Positions 1 through 12,376 are shown, counted from the first letter of the stretch. The stretch: 64,000 bases of DNA from Linanthus parryae (GCA_023055425.1 JALGPY010000007.1:21152001-21216000), one strand, 5' to 3'. Made by a program: numbers and translations. The notes: generated by a model not told the origin, from the sequence alone.

Positions 1-770
1 CTCTTTCATATATTCAAATCTGCAAATGTCAAGAACCCATTTGCAGAAGCTAATCTTCTTCTAGACCCAAAACTAAATGGAGGTGAAGGCTGAAGAGTCA
101 AAGCCGTGATGCTGCGATATTGCTGGAAGCAAAGAGGAGAGAGGGAAAGTCGACCCACCTGCCTCTGTTTTGCCGAAGCCAAGACCACCGACGCCTTCCC
201 GGATTCAAGTCCGTCGGTCGATTGTCCTCAGACGGCGGCAGTTCCACCACTGCAATAACCTTCGGAGCCACCATCGGCCACCCAACCGCTTTATCATCGT
301 AAGATCCACATCCTCGATTCAAATCTAGATTACCCCCAAAACTCATTCGATCTATGTGTGTGGCTGCACTGGTGGTTGGGTGTTGAAGGAGGATGAGGAG
401 AGGAGAGTAGGGGCGGTGTGGTGGTGCTCCGCTTCAATGGATTCAGATCGAGATCGAGACAGAGAGAGAGAGGGGAGAAAATGAGAGAAAAGAGAAGAGA
501 GCGGTTGGTTTCACAGTAGGAGGGGGAGAGAGAGAAAGAGGGGAAGAGAGAGAGGATTAGGGTTAGAAATGAATGAGAGAGAGGCCGAGGTAATTTATAT
601 GGGGTAATTTTATAACATTTCAGGGGTAAAGTGGTATTTTTCCTCTCGCTGTTAGTCAACCGTTAGTCTCCATCCAAAAAGGTGCAAAGTGTCTTTTTCC
701 AAAACACAGGGTAGCGGGATGGATTTAACCCTAAACTCAGGGGTGGTCAATGTCTTTTACCCATAATTAT
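1..770. other. Non-coding flank, purine-rich and repeat-like
   Basis: No gene was recognised. Short frames on both strands overlap and have low-complexity composition. A GA-rich tract runs from about 445 to 590. Positions 590-770 read like a common plant dispersed repeat (AGGGGTAAA and CAGGGGTGGTCAA motifs), possibly a transposon end, but I found no partner terminus. Confidence 0.4.
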
Positions 771-1375
771 ATATATTTTCTACCTTGGACAACAAGTCGG
801 CCCATGCCTATATAAAGGGGTCATCCCTAGGCATAAATCACACACAACTACATCTTGCAAGAAGGAGAGAGCTCTGAAGATCAAGCTATTGAAGCCCCGA
901 CGAGTTCATCCATCATCAAGATCATCATCAAGCCCTTCGAAGTTCTTCATCAAGTTCTTCGAAGATCATCATCGAGTCCTTCAAGCCGTTGAAGATCTCC
1001 ATCCACGTTCTTCAAGAAACACGAAGATCTTCAAGCCGTTCTTCGTGTTTTTCAAGGCGTTCATCCGTTTTTCATCAACATCGAAGATATTCATCAGTCC
1101 GATCCGAGATCAAGCCTCTAAAGCCCTCGTTCGACGTTTGTGTTCTTCGAGACCTTCATCGCGTTCTTCGACAAAATCGAAGGCCACTCATCCGTTTGAT
1201 TCGAGATCAAGCTGCGAAGCCCTCGTTCGACGTTTCAGGAGAAGAATCAGGGGATTTAATTTATGTTTAGAAATTTTTTATCAGAGATTGTAATCCACTT
1301 CATCAAATCATCAATAAAATTTATTTGACACCGAATTTCTCGCTTTTGTTTTCATTAGCATAAATTTGTGTGTAC
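771..1375 (+). repeat. LTR-like fragment (possible solo or truncated LTR)
   Basis: This stretch has the layout of the promoter-to-end part of a plant LTR. There is a TATATAAAG box at 809-817, a long transcribed-looking region rich in GAAGATC/TTCATC repeats, an AATAAA signal at 1313-1318, and an end near TGTGTACA at about 1375. A motif ending CCCTCGTTCGACGTTT occurs twice (about 1106-1140 and 1203-1238). No internal domain, primer site or matching second LTR is adjacent. The frame at 889-1293 is low-complexity Ser/Arg/Phe and is not a credible protein. A Tat/Athila-type origin is a guess from layout only. Confidence 0.4.
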
Positions 1376-1557
1376 ACTAGGATTGGGTTGACAGTTGAGT
1401 AGGAGAAGGAAGATTGAAAGTGTTGTAATTTCAAATCCATTATTAGAGATATAATTGTCTTTACACAAATTCCATTAGCTAAAATGGAACAATGATTTGA
1501 TAAAAAAAAATAGAAAAGAAAGAGGGGGGATAATCCATCTTTAGCCAAAATACAGGA

Positions 1558-2243
<686 letters not shown>

Positions 2244-2513
2244 GCAATTGGTGCTTGGTTTGATATATGGTAGTTCTGTTCTCATTCTATTTTAGGTTCT
2301 GAAGTTTCTTTTGTGTTGGATGTAAATGGTGGCTACAAGGCTCGTTTAATGTTTCGTGATCCTACTTTGATATTCAATGACATCTTAATTGAACTTTACT
2401 TCCAATTGCCATCTCTTGCTATGAATTCTGTGAATCGTAGCTCAATTTAATACTAGTCAGCTGGGCATTATATACAAGTACAATGAATGTGGTATCACTG
2501 GTATGTGATGTTA
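2244..2513 (+). other. H4 3' flank
   Basis: AT-rich sequence after the H4 stop, with no open frame of interest. Plant histone mRNAs are polyadenylated, so a poly(A) site is expected here, but no canonical AATAAA was picked out. The stretch ends at the target site of the Reina-like element (atgta, 2514-2518). Confidence 0.5.
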
Positions 2514-2518
2514 ATGTA

Positions 2519-3029
2519 TGTCAGGTTTCATGGCAGGGACTAAACTGCAACCACTCACAAACGGTGGTTGTTTAATTAGGACTGAAGTGCAAAGTGGGAC
2601 AAACTGTGGTCGTGAAATAAGGAAGAGCAGATACTGTCCGATCAGACAACCGGGGAGATCTACGCCGTTCATTCATCTTTGACCGTTCCATTTGAATTAT
2701 TAAATGGAACGGTGCCGTATTGAAGTGGCGCCACTGAATTGATCCAGCGTGGCTCTTCCGTGGCTTGTGATTGGTCCACTAGTAACGGCTGCTGAGTCAG
2801 CTAGCTGTTACTAGTTTAGTGTAATTACAATTGCCTCCCCCTGTTAGTATATAAGGGGGTATTGAATGTAATTTGGGATATGAATGAAAATATCAATTTC
2901 CTCCCCTTTCTCTCTGCAGTTCTCTCTTTCTCTCAATCTCTTCTCTCTCGTCTTCTCTCTTCGTCTCAAACCTAGGTCTAGCATCGTTACAGGGTCATTT
3001 CCGGCCATCGGAGAGCTGAGATCCTATCA
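2519..3029 (+). repeat. 5' LTR of the Reina-like element
   Basis: 511 bp, TG...CA. It contains a TATA box TATATAAG at 2848-2855 and a CT-rich leader after it. It differs from the 3' LTR by T/C changes at about 2571, 2635 and 2995. Confidence 0.95.
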
Positions 3030-3032
3030 AGT

Positions 3033-3045
3033 TGGTATCAGAGCC
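3033..3045 (+). other. Primer binding site, initiator tRNA-Met
   Basis: TGGTATCAGAGCC starts four bases after the 5' LTR. This is the standard plant retrotransposon complement to the 3' end of initiator tRNA-Met. Confidence 0.9.
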
Positions 3046-3071
3046 TGGTTTCGAACCACGGCGGAGCAGAA

Positions 3072-6000
3072 ATGGTGACAAGGAAGAAGGATCTGCAGAT
3101 GGATTCTTCAGATCCAGTGGTTAGGGTTGATGTGATAGAGGAGCGAATCAACGAGGTGGAACAGACGCTGGATGATCTACGAGTTCAATTCGTGAGCCTC
3201 GGTGAAGGTATTAATCACAAATTTACAGAAATTTCTATGAATTTGAAGCTTGAGTTAGATTCTGGAATTGAGAGAATTGAGCACAAATTTGATGAGCAGT
3301 TTAGGAAGTTGATGAATAATCAGAGGAATTTGAACACTCCGAAATGTAAAGAGAAGATAGAAATGGATCATGAGAGTACTTCTTGTGGTGATGGATTGTT
3401 TAGAAGGCCTGATTTCATACCTAATTCAGTGTTGAAAGGTGTTATGAAAGAAGAAGAAAATGTATGTGTTAAGAACTATACAAATTCCACAATTCCAATG
3501 CCTAAATTGGAGTGCCCTAGGTTTAATGGACAAGATCCTTTGGGTTGGTTACAGAAGGTTGAGAGGTATTTTCAGATCTATAAGATGACTGATCAGCAGA
3601 AATTAGTACTAGTATCACTACACATGGAAGGAGAAGCTGAGAGCTGGTACAGATCTGAGATTGCTGAGCTTGAAAAGCTAACTCGGACACAATTTGGTGA
3701 GATGATTTGTGGAGAGTTTGCTGAGCCTGGTCATGAGAATTTGCTAGGAGAGTTTAGCAAATTGGTGCAACAAACCACTGTATTGGAGTACCAAAACAGG
3801 TTTGAGACTCTAAGGCCTAGAGTGAAAGCTATGTTTCCCTGGATGGATGACAGATATTTTATCAAAATATTTCTGAGTGGTCTCAAAAGTGACATACAAA
3901 GTGCTGTTCAACTGCAATTTCCTCAAACTTTATCTCAGGCCAAGGCTATGGCTAGATTACAAGAAATGCACATTAACTCAGTGGAGATGACTATTCAAAA
4001 CAACATGAAGGGATGGCTGAAACATAGTTCTATTAGCTCCAGTGTTAACAAGAGCAAGAATGGGAGTTGGTGGCAAAACAAGGATGAGTCACATTCCACC
4101 TTGAAAGAAGCTAGCACAGTACAAAAAAGTCCACCAGTGTTCAAAAGATTATCTGCAGCAGAAATGAAGGAAAAAAGAGACAAAAAACTTTGTTTCTATT
4201 GTGATGAATCTTATACCCCAGGACATAAATGCACTGAGAAGACCTTGTATTTGTTAATTGGTAATGAAGAGGAGGATGACAAAGAGGTTATGGCAGCTGA
4301 GGACAACAACATTGAAGAGCTTCCAGAAAAAGTTGAAATGGTGAGTGCTGAATTAACTCCTAGTATTTCTGTGCATGCTATGTCTGGTATGACAGCTGCT
4401 GACACCATTAGAATTGTTGGCCATATTAATGGGAAAGTGGTGCACATTTTAATTGATACTGGGAGTACACATAATTTCATTGACCAAAATACAGCTAGAA
4501 AGGTGGATTGCAAGATTTCTGGTGACAAAACAATGCAAGTTTCAGTGGCTGATGGGAGTGTGATTGATAGCAAAGGAGTGTGTCAACAAGTGAAAATTCA
4601 GCTGCAAAAATGTACCATTCAAACTGATTTGAGAGTGCTGCCACTAGGGGGTTGTGATTTGGTACTAGGAGCTCAATGGCTGAAGGAAGTGAGCCCCATC
4701 TCTCTGGATTTCAACACTAGAGCTTTTGGTTTCACATATCAAGGGAAGGAGGTGATATTACCAGCTAGTACTACAGGCAATTCTGTGACTGAAGTACAAC
4801 TTCAAGTGATGCAGAAGTACTACAATCAACAGCTACCACTCATGTCAGCTCAACTATACACCATTAATTCCATTGATGAAAAGCCAGAGATACCAGCACA
4901 ATTGCAGCCACTAATACAACAATACCAGGACATTTTTGCTGAACCCACTCAATTACCTCCCAAGAGAGCTCAGGACCACCAAATTCCACTCAAAGAAGGA
5001 GCAAATCCAGTTTGCTTGAGGCCTTATAGATATCCATTTTTGCAGAAGAATGAGATGGAGAAAATGGTTAAGGAAATGTTGGAAAGTGGTACAATACAAC
5101 CCAGTACTAGTCCATTTGCAGCACCTGTTCTCTTGGTCAAGAAGAAGGATGGAACTTGGAGATTTTGTGTGGATTATAGGGGATTAAATGACATTACCAT
5201 TAAGAACAAATTTCCAATACCAGTTATAGATGAGTTGATGGATGAATTGAGAGATGCCACTGTGTTCACAAAGTTGGATTTAAGAGCTGGTTACCACCAG
5301 GTGAGAATGGCAGATCAAGACATATACAAGACTGCATTTAGAACTCATCAAGGTTTATATGAGTTTAAGGTAATGCCATTTGGGCTTACTAATGCCCCAG
5401 CCACATTTCAATGTCTCATGAATGAAGTATTCAAAGATTTCCTAAGAAAAATGGTACTGGTATTTTTTGATGACATATTGATCTACAGTACTAATATGCA
5501 TGAGCATCAGCACCATCTCAAACTAGTGTTTGACACTATGAGATATCACCAGCTCTTTGCTAAAATGAGTAAGTGCTGTTTTGGAATGAGTTCAGTGGAA
5601 TATTTGGGTCACATCATCAGTAAAGAAGGAGTACAAACAGACCCCAAGAAGCTGAATGCCATGGCTGATTGGCCTACCCCTAGAAACATTAAAGAGCTCA
5701 GGGGATTTTTGGGACTTACTGGTTATTACAGAAGATTTGTCAGAGGTTATGGAGCAATAGCTAGACCTCTCACTCAACTACTTAAAAAGGGAAGTTTTGT
5801 ATGGTGTGAAGAAGCCACTAGAGCATTTGAGAAACTCAAACAAGCAATGCTAACAACTCCTGTTTTAGCATTGCCAAACTTCAAAGAAATGTTTGTGGTG
5901 GAAACTGATGCTTGTCATGATGGAATTGGGGCTGTGCTTATGCAGCAGCACAAACCAATAGCCTACTACAGTAAGGCACTTTCTGCAAGGCATTTGGGGC

Positions 6001-7721
6001 TATCAACTTATGAGAAAGAATTGTTAGCATTGGTACATGCAATAGCAAAATGGAGACCTTATTTGGAAGGAGCTAAATTCATTATCAACACTGATCATCA
6101 CAGTCTCAAATATTTGTTGGAGCAAAAATTGACAACAGTTTTGCAGCAGAAGTGGATCTCCAAGCTCCTAGGGTTGCAATATGAAATTCATTACAAGAAG
6201 GGGCAAGATAACAAGGCTGCTGATGCTTTGTCTAGAAGTGCTGTGTTATTACAAGAAGAGCAAGCTCAGTGTGCAGCTGTATCCAATGTGACACCTAAGT
6301 GGTTGAAGGACCTCAAAGACATATATAAGGGTGATGCTTGGGTACAAGCTCAGATGGTGGTGCTAGCTATAGATCCAGTGGGGGTGCCAGGGTATTCTTT
6401 GGAAGATGGAGTTCTTAAACAAGGTAAGTTGTTGTATGTGGGAGATCAAACTGACCTCAGGGCACAAATCATAAAAGAGCTGCACAATACTGGGGTGGGT
6501 GGACACTCTGGCATCCTTGGTACTTATAAGAGAATAAAATCATTATTCACTTGGAGTGGGATGAAGAAACAAGTGAAAGCCTGGGTTAAACAGTGTGACA
6601 TATGTCAAAGAATGAAATCTGAGCATCTTCCTTATCCAGGTCTGCTGCAACTCTTACCAATTCCAGATCAGTCTTGGAATCACATTGCTATGGACTTTGT
6701 GGAAGGTTTGCCAGTTTCAGAAGGCAAAACCACTATTTTGGTAGTGATTGACAGGTTGACTAAATATGGTCACTTTATTGCTCTAACTCACCCTTATACT
6801 GCTGCTGGGGTAGCTGAAGTCTTCTTCCACAATGTATGCAAGCTACATGGTCTTCCTAGTTCCATAGTCAGTGACAGGGATCCCATTTTTCTCAGCCATT
6901 TCTGGAATACATTGTTCAAAGCTATGGGAACTCAGCTGAAGTATACTACTGCTTACCACCCTCAAACAGATGGTCAGAGTGAAAGATTGAATCAATGCCT
7001 GGAAGTCTACCTCAGGTGTTTGACTGGTGATAGGCCTAAGAAATGGGCTAAGTGGCTGAGCTTAGCTGAATGGTGGTATAACACCAATTATCACACTGCT
7101 CTGCAAATGACTCCCTTTCAAGCATTATATGGATTTCCTCCCCAGCATTACAATTTTCATCAGCTCAACAGCACTGGCATCACTGAGGTGGATGAGTTTG
7201 TGAGGGATAGAGCTAAGCTGCTGCATTTGCTAAAAGACAATCTTTCCAAAGCTCAAGAAAGGATGGTCACTTATGCTAACAAGCACAGGACAGAGAGGAC
7301 TTTTCAAGTTGGGGATTGGGTCTTTCTCAAACTGCAACCTTATAGACAGAGTTCCATTCAGCTCAGGAGCAATTACAAGCTTTCTGCTAGGTTTTATGGT
7401 CCTTTTCAGGTGATGCACAAGGTGGGAAAAGTGGCCTATAAGCTTAAGCTTCCTGACAGTTCAAAGGTACATCCAGTTTTCCATGTATCTCAGCTGAAGC
7501 AAGCTGTGGGAAATTACTCTGTTTCTCCTACATTGCCTCCTGTGGGTCCTGAAGGACAGTTCTTGGTGGAGCCTGTAGCTGTTTTGGAAAGGAGATTGGT
7601 CAAGCAGGGCAATTCTTCTTCTGTCCAGGTGTTGGTAAAGTGGCTCAACCTTTCTCCTGAAGAAGCCACTTGGGAGGATTATTACAAGCTGAGGGATCAA
7701 TTCCCTCAGTTTAAAGCTTGA
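3072..7721 (+). CDS. Gag-Pol polyprotein of the Reina-like element
   Basis: An intact 1549-aa frame encodes capsid and replication enzymes for copying the element through RNA. In order: a coiled N-terminus; Gag (about 143-303, starting PKLECPRFNG); an atypical knuckle CFYCDESYTPGHKC (about 373-386); aspartic protease LIDTGSTHNFI (about 460); reverse transcriptase (about 650-840) with FFDDILIYS at the active site; RNase H (about 940-1055) with ETDACHDG, NTDHHSLKYL and ADALSR; integrase zinc region ending CDICQ (about 1175); the DDE core with MDFVEGLP, SDRDPIF and TDGQSERLN; and a C-terminal chromodomain (about 1497-1548, ending WEDYYKLRDQFPQF). The chromodomain is known in this group to steer integration to marked chromatin. 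No stop, frameshift or lost catalytic residue was found, so the copy could be autonomous. The start is the first ATG after the primer site. Confidence 0.96.
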   Translation: MVTRKKDLQMDSSDPVVRVDVIEERINEVEQTLDDLRVQFVSLGEGINHKFTEISMNLKLELDSGIERIEHKFDEQFRKLMNNQRNLNTPKCKEKIEMDHESTSCGDGLFRRPDFIPNSVLKGVMKEEENVCVKNYTNSTIPMPKLECPRFNGQDPLGWLQKVERYFQIYKMTDQQKLVLVSLHMEGEAESWYRSEIAELEKLTRTQFGEMICGEFAEPGHENLLGEFSKLVQQTTVLEYQNRFETLRPRVKAMFPWMDDRYFIKIFLSGLKSDIQSAVQLQFPQTLSQAKAMARLQEMHINSVEMTIQNNMKGWLKHSSISSSVNKSKNGSWWQNKDESHSTLKEASTVQKSPPVFKRLSAAEMKEKRDKKLCFYCDESYTPGHKCTEKTLYLLIGNEEEDDKEVMAAEDNNIEELPEKVEMVSAELTPSISVHAMSGMTAADTIRIVGHINGKVVHILIDTGSTHNFIDQNTARKVDCKISGDKTMQVSVADGSVIDSKGVCQQVKIQLQKCTIQTDLRVLPLGGCDLVLGAQWLKEVSPISLDFNTRAFGFTYQGKEVILPASTTGNSVTEVQLQVMQKYYNQQLPLMSAQLYTINSIDEKPEIPAQLQPLIQQYQDIFAEPTQLPPKRAQDHQIPLKEGANPVCLRPYRYPFLQKNEMEKMVKEMLESGTIQPSTSPFAAPVLLVKKKDGTWRFCVDYRGLNDITIKNKFPIPVIDELMDELRDATVFTKLDLRAGYHQVRMADQDIYKTAFRTHQGLYEFKVMPFGLTNAPATFQCLMNEVFKDFLRKMVLVFFDDILIYSTNMHEHQHHLKLVFDTMRYHQLFAKMSKCCFGMSSVEYLGHIISKEGVQTDPKKLNAMADWPTPRNIKELRGFLGLTGYYRRFVRGYGAIARPLTQLLKKGSFVWCEEATRAFEKLKQAMLTTPVLALPNFKEMFVVETDACHDGIGAVLMQQHKPIAYYSKALSARHLGLSTYEKELLALVHAIAKWRPYLEGAKFIINTDHHSLKYLLEQKLTTVLQQKWISKLLGLQYEIHYKKGQDNKAADALSRSAVLLQEEQAQCAAVSNVTPKWLKDLKDIYKGDAWVQAQMVVLAIDPVGVPGYSLEDGVLKQGKLLYVGDQTDLRAQIIKELHNTGVGGHSGILGTYKRIKSLFTWSGMKKQVKAWVKQCDICQRMKSEHLPYPGLLQLLPIPDQSWNHIAMDFVEGLPVSEGKTTILVVIDRLTKYGHFIALTHPYTAAGVAEVFFHNVCKLHGLPSSIVSDRDPIFLSHFWNTLFKAMGTQLKYTTAYHPQTDGQSERLNQCLEVYLRCLTGDRPKKWAKWLSLAEWWYNTNYHTALQMTPFQALYGFPPQHYNFHQLNSTGITEVDEFVRDRAKLLHLLKDNLSKAQERMVTYANKHRTERTFQVGDWVFLKLQPYRQSSIQLRSNYKLSARFYGPFQVMHKVGKVAYKLKLPDSSKVHPVFHVSQLKQAVGNYSVSPTLPPVGPEGQFLVEPVAVLERRLVKQGNSSSVQVLVKWLNLSPEEATWEDYYKLRDQFPQFKA

Positions 7722-7736
7722 GGACAAGCTTATTGT

Positions 7737-7750
7737 AAGGGGGAGGGACT
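7737..7750 (+). other. Polypurine tract of the Reina-like element
   Basis: The purine run AAGGGGGAGGGA (7737-7748) ends two bases before the 3' LTR. It is the expected primer for plus-strand DNA synthesis. Confidence 0.85.
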
Positions 7751-8261
7751 TGTCAGGTTTCATGGCAGGGACTAAACTGCAACCACTCACAAACGGTGGT
7801 TGTCTAATTAGGACTGAAGTGCAAAGTGGGACAAACTGTGGTCGTGAAATAAGGAAGAGCAGATACCGTCCGATCAGACAACCGGGGAGATCTACGCCGT
7901 TCATTCATCTTTGACCGTTCCATTTGAATTATTAAATGGAACGGTGCCGTATTGAAGTGGCGCCACTGAATTGATCCAGCGTGGCTCTTCCGTGGCTTGT
8001 GATTGGTCCACTAGTAACGGCTGCTGAGTCAGCTAGCTGTTACTAGTTTAGTGTAATTACAATTGCCTCCCCCTGTTAGTATATAAGGGGGTATTGAATG
8101 TAATTTGGGATATGAATGAAAATATCAATTTCCTCCCCTTTCTCTCTGCAGTTCTCTCTTTCTCTCAATCTCTTCTCTCTCGTCTTCTCTCTTCGTCTCA
8201 AACCTAGGTCTAGCATCGTTACAGGGCCATTTCCGGCCATCGGAGAGCTGAGATCCTATCA
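7751..8261 (+). repeat. 3' LTR of the Reina-like element
   Basis: 511 bp, the same length as the 5' LTR with three substitutions. TATA box at 8080-8087. It is followed directly by the target duplication atgta. Confidence 0.95.
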
Positions 8262-8676
8262 ATGTATTGGCAATTATCCTCTTTCTAGATTCAACTATAC
8301 TATCACAATGGTCATCTTTAATGCAGCCTATGCCTCATGTGTATTCTAGACTACTCTTTTGTTTTTTTAAGTCTACTAGCACTAGTTTTTGTGCACGTGA
8401 TAAATTATTTAAAAATGGTGCCTATCTCACGATTCTCCTGCGAAATGAAAAAGGTTTAAGTGATTGTAGATCAAAAAAGAGAAATGAGGAAAAAATAAAA
8501 TATATAATCTGAGGAAAAAATAAAATATATAATCCGTCAGGGCTAAAGAAAATATAAGAAAACTTACCTAAGAGTACATAAATGAATTAATTTTCTTAGA
8601 GAAAATAAGAGTTATATATTTTTAGGGAACTTAGAAATATATGTTTAACTCTACGAAGAAAATGGATGTGTAATAA
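8262..8676. other. Flank of the Reina-like insertion
   Basis: AT-rich DNA continuing the H4 3' flank, with no gene seen. A 25-bp unit (GAGGAAAAAATAAAATATAT plus AATCT/C) is tandemly duplicated at about 8486-8535. It ends at the taa target site of the MITE. Confidence 0.5.
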
Positions 8677-9533
8677 GGGCATCTCCAACCCCATGGGGGG
8701 AGGGGGAGGGAAAAGGGGAAAATCGTATAAAAATACGATTCATGTCCAACCCCATGGGGGGAGGGGGTGCTATGGGGATAAATTTTGCCTTGAGTGAGGG
8801 ATGGTTAGGGGGATTTCCCCATTGACATCCCCTCCCCCTCCCCCTACATAGAATGATTAATTAATTGAATATTTGATACTTTTAATTACACATACTAATA
8901 TTTTGTGATTATATTATGTATTTTATTATTATGATTAATATTTTTTATTATTTTTTAAAACTAATAATGTATTCACGATTGTTGAAAAGTATATTTACGA
9001 AAAGTCATTGTTATCTTTTTTTTAAGTTAATCCTTTCAACTAACGAAAGAACTTGTAATCGTTGTTAGGTTAGTTTATTTCAATTTATGTGTTTTATCGC
9101 TCTACTTTTTGCATTTTTGTGTTAGTGTTTAATTTTATTTATTGTAATAACGACTTTTTCGTACTTGTAATCGTTATATTTTCGAATAAAAGTTTTGTTT
9201 GATAATATTATTTTAATTTTTATTAGTATTATTATCATTGTTATTATTATTAACATTTTTTTTGTGTGTATGTCTCTCTCTGTGTGTGTATATATATATA
9301 TACATTGGTAAACAATTTTTCATTTACTTTTTTGGTATTAATAATTTATTTTAAATCATTAAATATATATTACAAATTATTATATTTTTGGTGGGGGGAA
9401 AGAAATGGGTTGGAGACGATTAGTAGTTTGGCGGAAGGGGAGGGGGAGGGGGAGGGGGAAAATGGTGGGCCCGTGGGGGGAGGGGGAGGGGGAGGTGAGG
9501 GGAGGGGGAAAAAGCAATGGGTTGGAGATGCTC
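8677..9533. mobile_element. PIF/Harbinger-like MITE, 857 bp
   Basis: Terminal inverted repeats GGGCATCTCCAACCC (from 8677) and GGGTTGGAGATGCTC (to 9533) are flanked by taa on both sides (8674-8676 and 9534-9536). A 3-bp TWA duplication is typical of the PIF/Harbinger superfamily. The interior is AT-rich and encodes no transposase, so the copy is non-autonomous. Both ends carry long GGGGAGGGGGAGGG runs. A second copy in the opposite orientation lies at 51501-51804 and 63586-63814. Confidence 0.8.
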
Positions 9534-9536
9534 TAA

Positions 9537-12376
9537 GCATGCCTTGTCATAATCAGTACGAAATATTTTATGTCCCCAATTCACTCTCTTTAGCATTTCC
9601 TATCAGATTAGTGTCAAATGTCTAAACAAATCTCTTGATGTTAGATTTTGAATGTACTAATATCTACATTTTTTTCCGAATATAAAATGATATAGGCTTA
9701 TATTTTGGTGCAGATAAACTTGATTAGTCACACAATTTTATAGCAAATTATTTCTCAAATCTTTAACAGAAATTAAAGAAACTTTTAATAAACTACTCAA
9801 AGAACTAAATTATGTATCTACACATAGATATGCAATCTGCTTACATGAGAGGCAAGTCTAGTTGTGCTAATAAATTAATTATTTGGACACCATAACTTTT
9901 TTTTAGGAAAACACGATTATTGGTTTTGGTAACATTCACATACTTTCATTTCGGTAAAGAAAACTAAAATTACAATTGGTTGAGTTAGAGACCACAATAT
10001 ATTTTGTTGTAAAAAAAATTAAAAATCCTAATTGAAGGTTGCTAATTAAAAGAGTCTTGATATCTACCGGTGGACATTTTTAGGGAGTGTTTGATAATGC
10101 TAGTTTCCAACTCATGTACTTCTTATATAGATGGAGAGACAGAAGCTTAGTAAAATTAACATTATGAGTATTATTTTCTTACATAATTTTTAGTCAATTC
10201 AGCATGAGGAAAGAGGTCCGCAATGGACAATTGAATAATTGACCCATTTGACAATCTTGTCGTGGAAGAAATATGATGTAATAGGTCGAATGAGAGCCAG
10301 CAATACCATTACCAAAGGTGATTTGTAGACAAATAATTGTGTAATGCATGCCACGCTTTCCTAACAATTGTGTCAATTTGCTTCCTAAATTCAATTGGAT
10401 CTAAGGATAGTGATAGGCGCAAAGTTCTCGGCCCTATATGTTCATGTGGACGTACGAAAAGTCTAATTAAAGTCACTATTGGTTTGATCGTAATCATTTA
10501 CGGTAATTATATGTGTAATTCTCTTCGTACATGACAAGTAACTTTGATCACCGCCGTCTGCTACTTGATATGTTATGTGAAAAACAACCAATACACAACA
10601 TAGCCACCTGCTCACCTTAGGAGTTCCTCTATGAGCTAGACATCTAGTACGATATCATCTTTGGGGATGACCTAGTATCTTACATTTTAATGAAATATCA
10701 AATCTACGTGCTAATTTACTTACACTATCTAATTTACAAATTATAATGTTGCATCATATTTTGCATTAGGTAATGAATATAATCGTACTTTAAATGGTTA
10801 CGACAACTTCCATAAGACTTCAAGTTGTGATCTTCGAACTACAATTCAATTGCTAGGGGAAACAAACTCTGGGCGAGATTCAGTAACTGCTAGCGAAGAG
10901 AAGGATTGAAATATATGTTCTCTATGATCGGGATCAAGACACGAAAATATCAAGATGAATTAATATTACTGATAAACGGAAGAATTAGTGTGTATTGAAC
11001 AGAGTATGTTCTTTATTGATCAGTTAAAAAATTAATAAATCATCCCATTGTATCATTCCTTATTACACCAAACAATCCGAGTAATTGTAGCCAAAATTAT
11101 GTTCCATGATGGCACCCAAAAAATTCTGTAAAGGGAGGACTAACACCAATTAGAATCAAGAAACATAGATGTTATTACATAAAACTTGAAATGATATCTG
11201 GAAGAAAAACAAATTTAAAATGTTTGACCTTGTTGTATGGTTGTGCCTCTCAGCACATAAGAACACTTTCTTGATACTATGCAAATACCAGAACTGAAAC
11301 AAAAGGAGGTCTGCATTTGTTCTGGCCATCTAGTTTGCTCTTTGTACTTTAAATCATGGTTGCAATTTTCATACTTTTATTTGATAAACTCCAATCCAAA
11401 GGTATTAGGAAAATGATGAATCCCCACCTTGATTGGAAAAAAGTCTATTTTCTTATCGAAGTGGAATTTGATTGGTCAGTACCACGATTTTTTAAATATT
11501 GTAGTTTTTTTGCCGAAAAAAGAATACTGTAGTTTTAATAATTTAAAATTAGCATTGTCAATTAAATTGTTATCATTGTTATCACCATGACCGCTAGAAT
11601 GTTGTCAACCAAATCGGTCCCGTTTGTGTTGCAGCAAGAACCGTTTTGTTTGTGATACTTCATTTTATTCATATAGAGACACATAGATCAGCAAAAGCTC
11701 GTTCTCTAGAATATGAATCTACGAAATAATTCGCGTGTAAACTCAATGGCAGGTCTACTACTCATGGATATGGAGAGTGAAATTCATTACATGAATGTTT
11801 CCAGCAACCAAAAATACAAAGATATTTTAATCAGAAGGTCTTCAGAGTTGATCAACCCTTTAATCAGCTGAATATGACGATTGATAGAAATGAAAAAAGA
11901 ATGTATGATTTACTGAACAAAGACAAAGAACACAAAACATAAGCCACAAAGAAGAAGTTAACAAGAGTAAAGTGTATTATTGAAATACTACAAATATGAG
12001 AGTAGATTTTATGAACCTGAAGAAGGGAATAAGAATACTACACTTAGTAAGAACAATTGGTCCATCACCACAGCAATCTGCACACCACAATCATTGACAA
12101 ACATAAGAGACAAATTAAAAAAAAAAAATTGTGTCCACAAAGTTGCACTTTGCTAACAATACCAAGATACGAATAAATTGGGGAATAACGATGGTATAAT
12201 CTCGCAGTAAATTGACCAACAAAGAAGATTCTCAAAGAAGAACATGGACACGGAGAATGCTACTAAACGCAAGGGGTTTTATGTATTGGAGAAGAAACGG
12301 TAGAGGATGATGAGCTATGAATAAGGAAGACCTTTCAGTTCATGAACAAACGTTACTAAGTGAGAGAGGTGTAAGT
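9537..12376. other. Gene-free AT-rich intergenic stretch
   Basis: About 2.8 kb of AT-rich sequence. All frames are short, none matches a family I recognise, and no element boundary was found. It ends at the target site actgg (12377-12381) of the Tat-1 element. Confidence 0.5.

Larger units (their letters stand above)
2519..8261 (+). mobile_element. Reina-like Ty3/gypsy chromovirus, complete
   Basis: A complete LTR retrotransposon of 5743 bp. It has two 511-bp LTRs (2519-3029 and 7751-8261) starting TG and ending CA, and a 5-bp target duplication atgta at 2514-2518 and 8262-8266. An initiator tRNA-Met primer site follows the 5' LTR, a single intact Gag-Pol frame fills the interior, and a polypurine tract abuts the 3' LTR. 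The LTRs differ at three positions seen by eye (0.6%), so the insertion is young. The small size, the C-terminal chromodomain and the unusual CxxC-GHKC knuckle suggest the Reina clade; the clade call is inference. Confidence 0.95.

Noticed and set aside
889..1293. Open frame of 134 codons, Ser/Arg/Phe-rich
   Set aside because: Made of imperfect GAAGATC/TTCATC repeats inside an LTR-like region with a TATA box and AATAAA. No domain, and two frames are open together.
10194..10534. Small overlapping frames in the 9.5-12.4 kb intergenic region
   Set aside because: Both strands are open with no family resemblance and no promoter or splice context.
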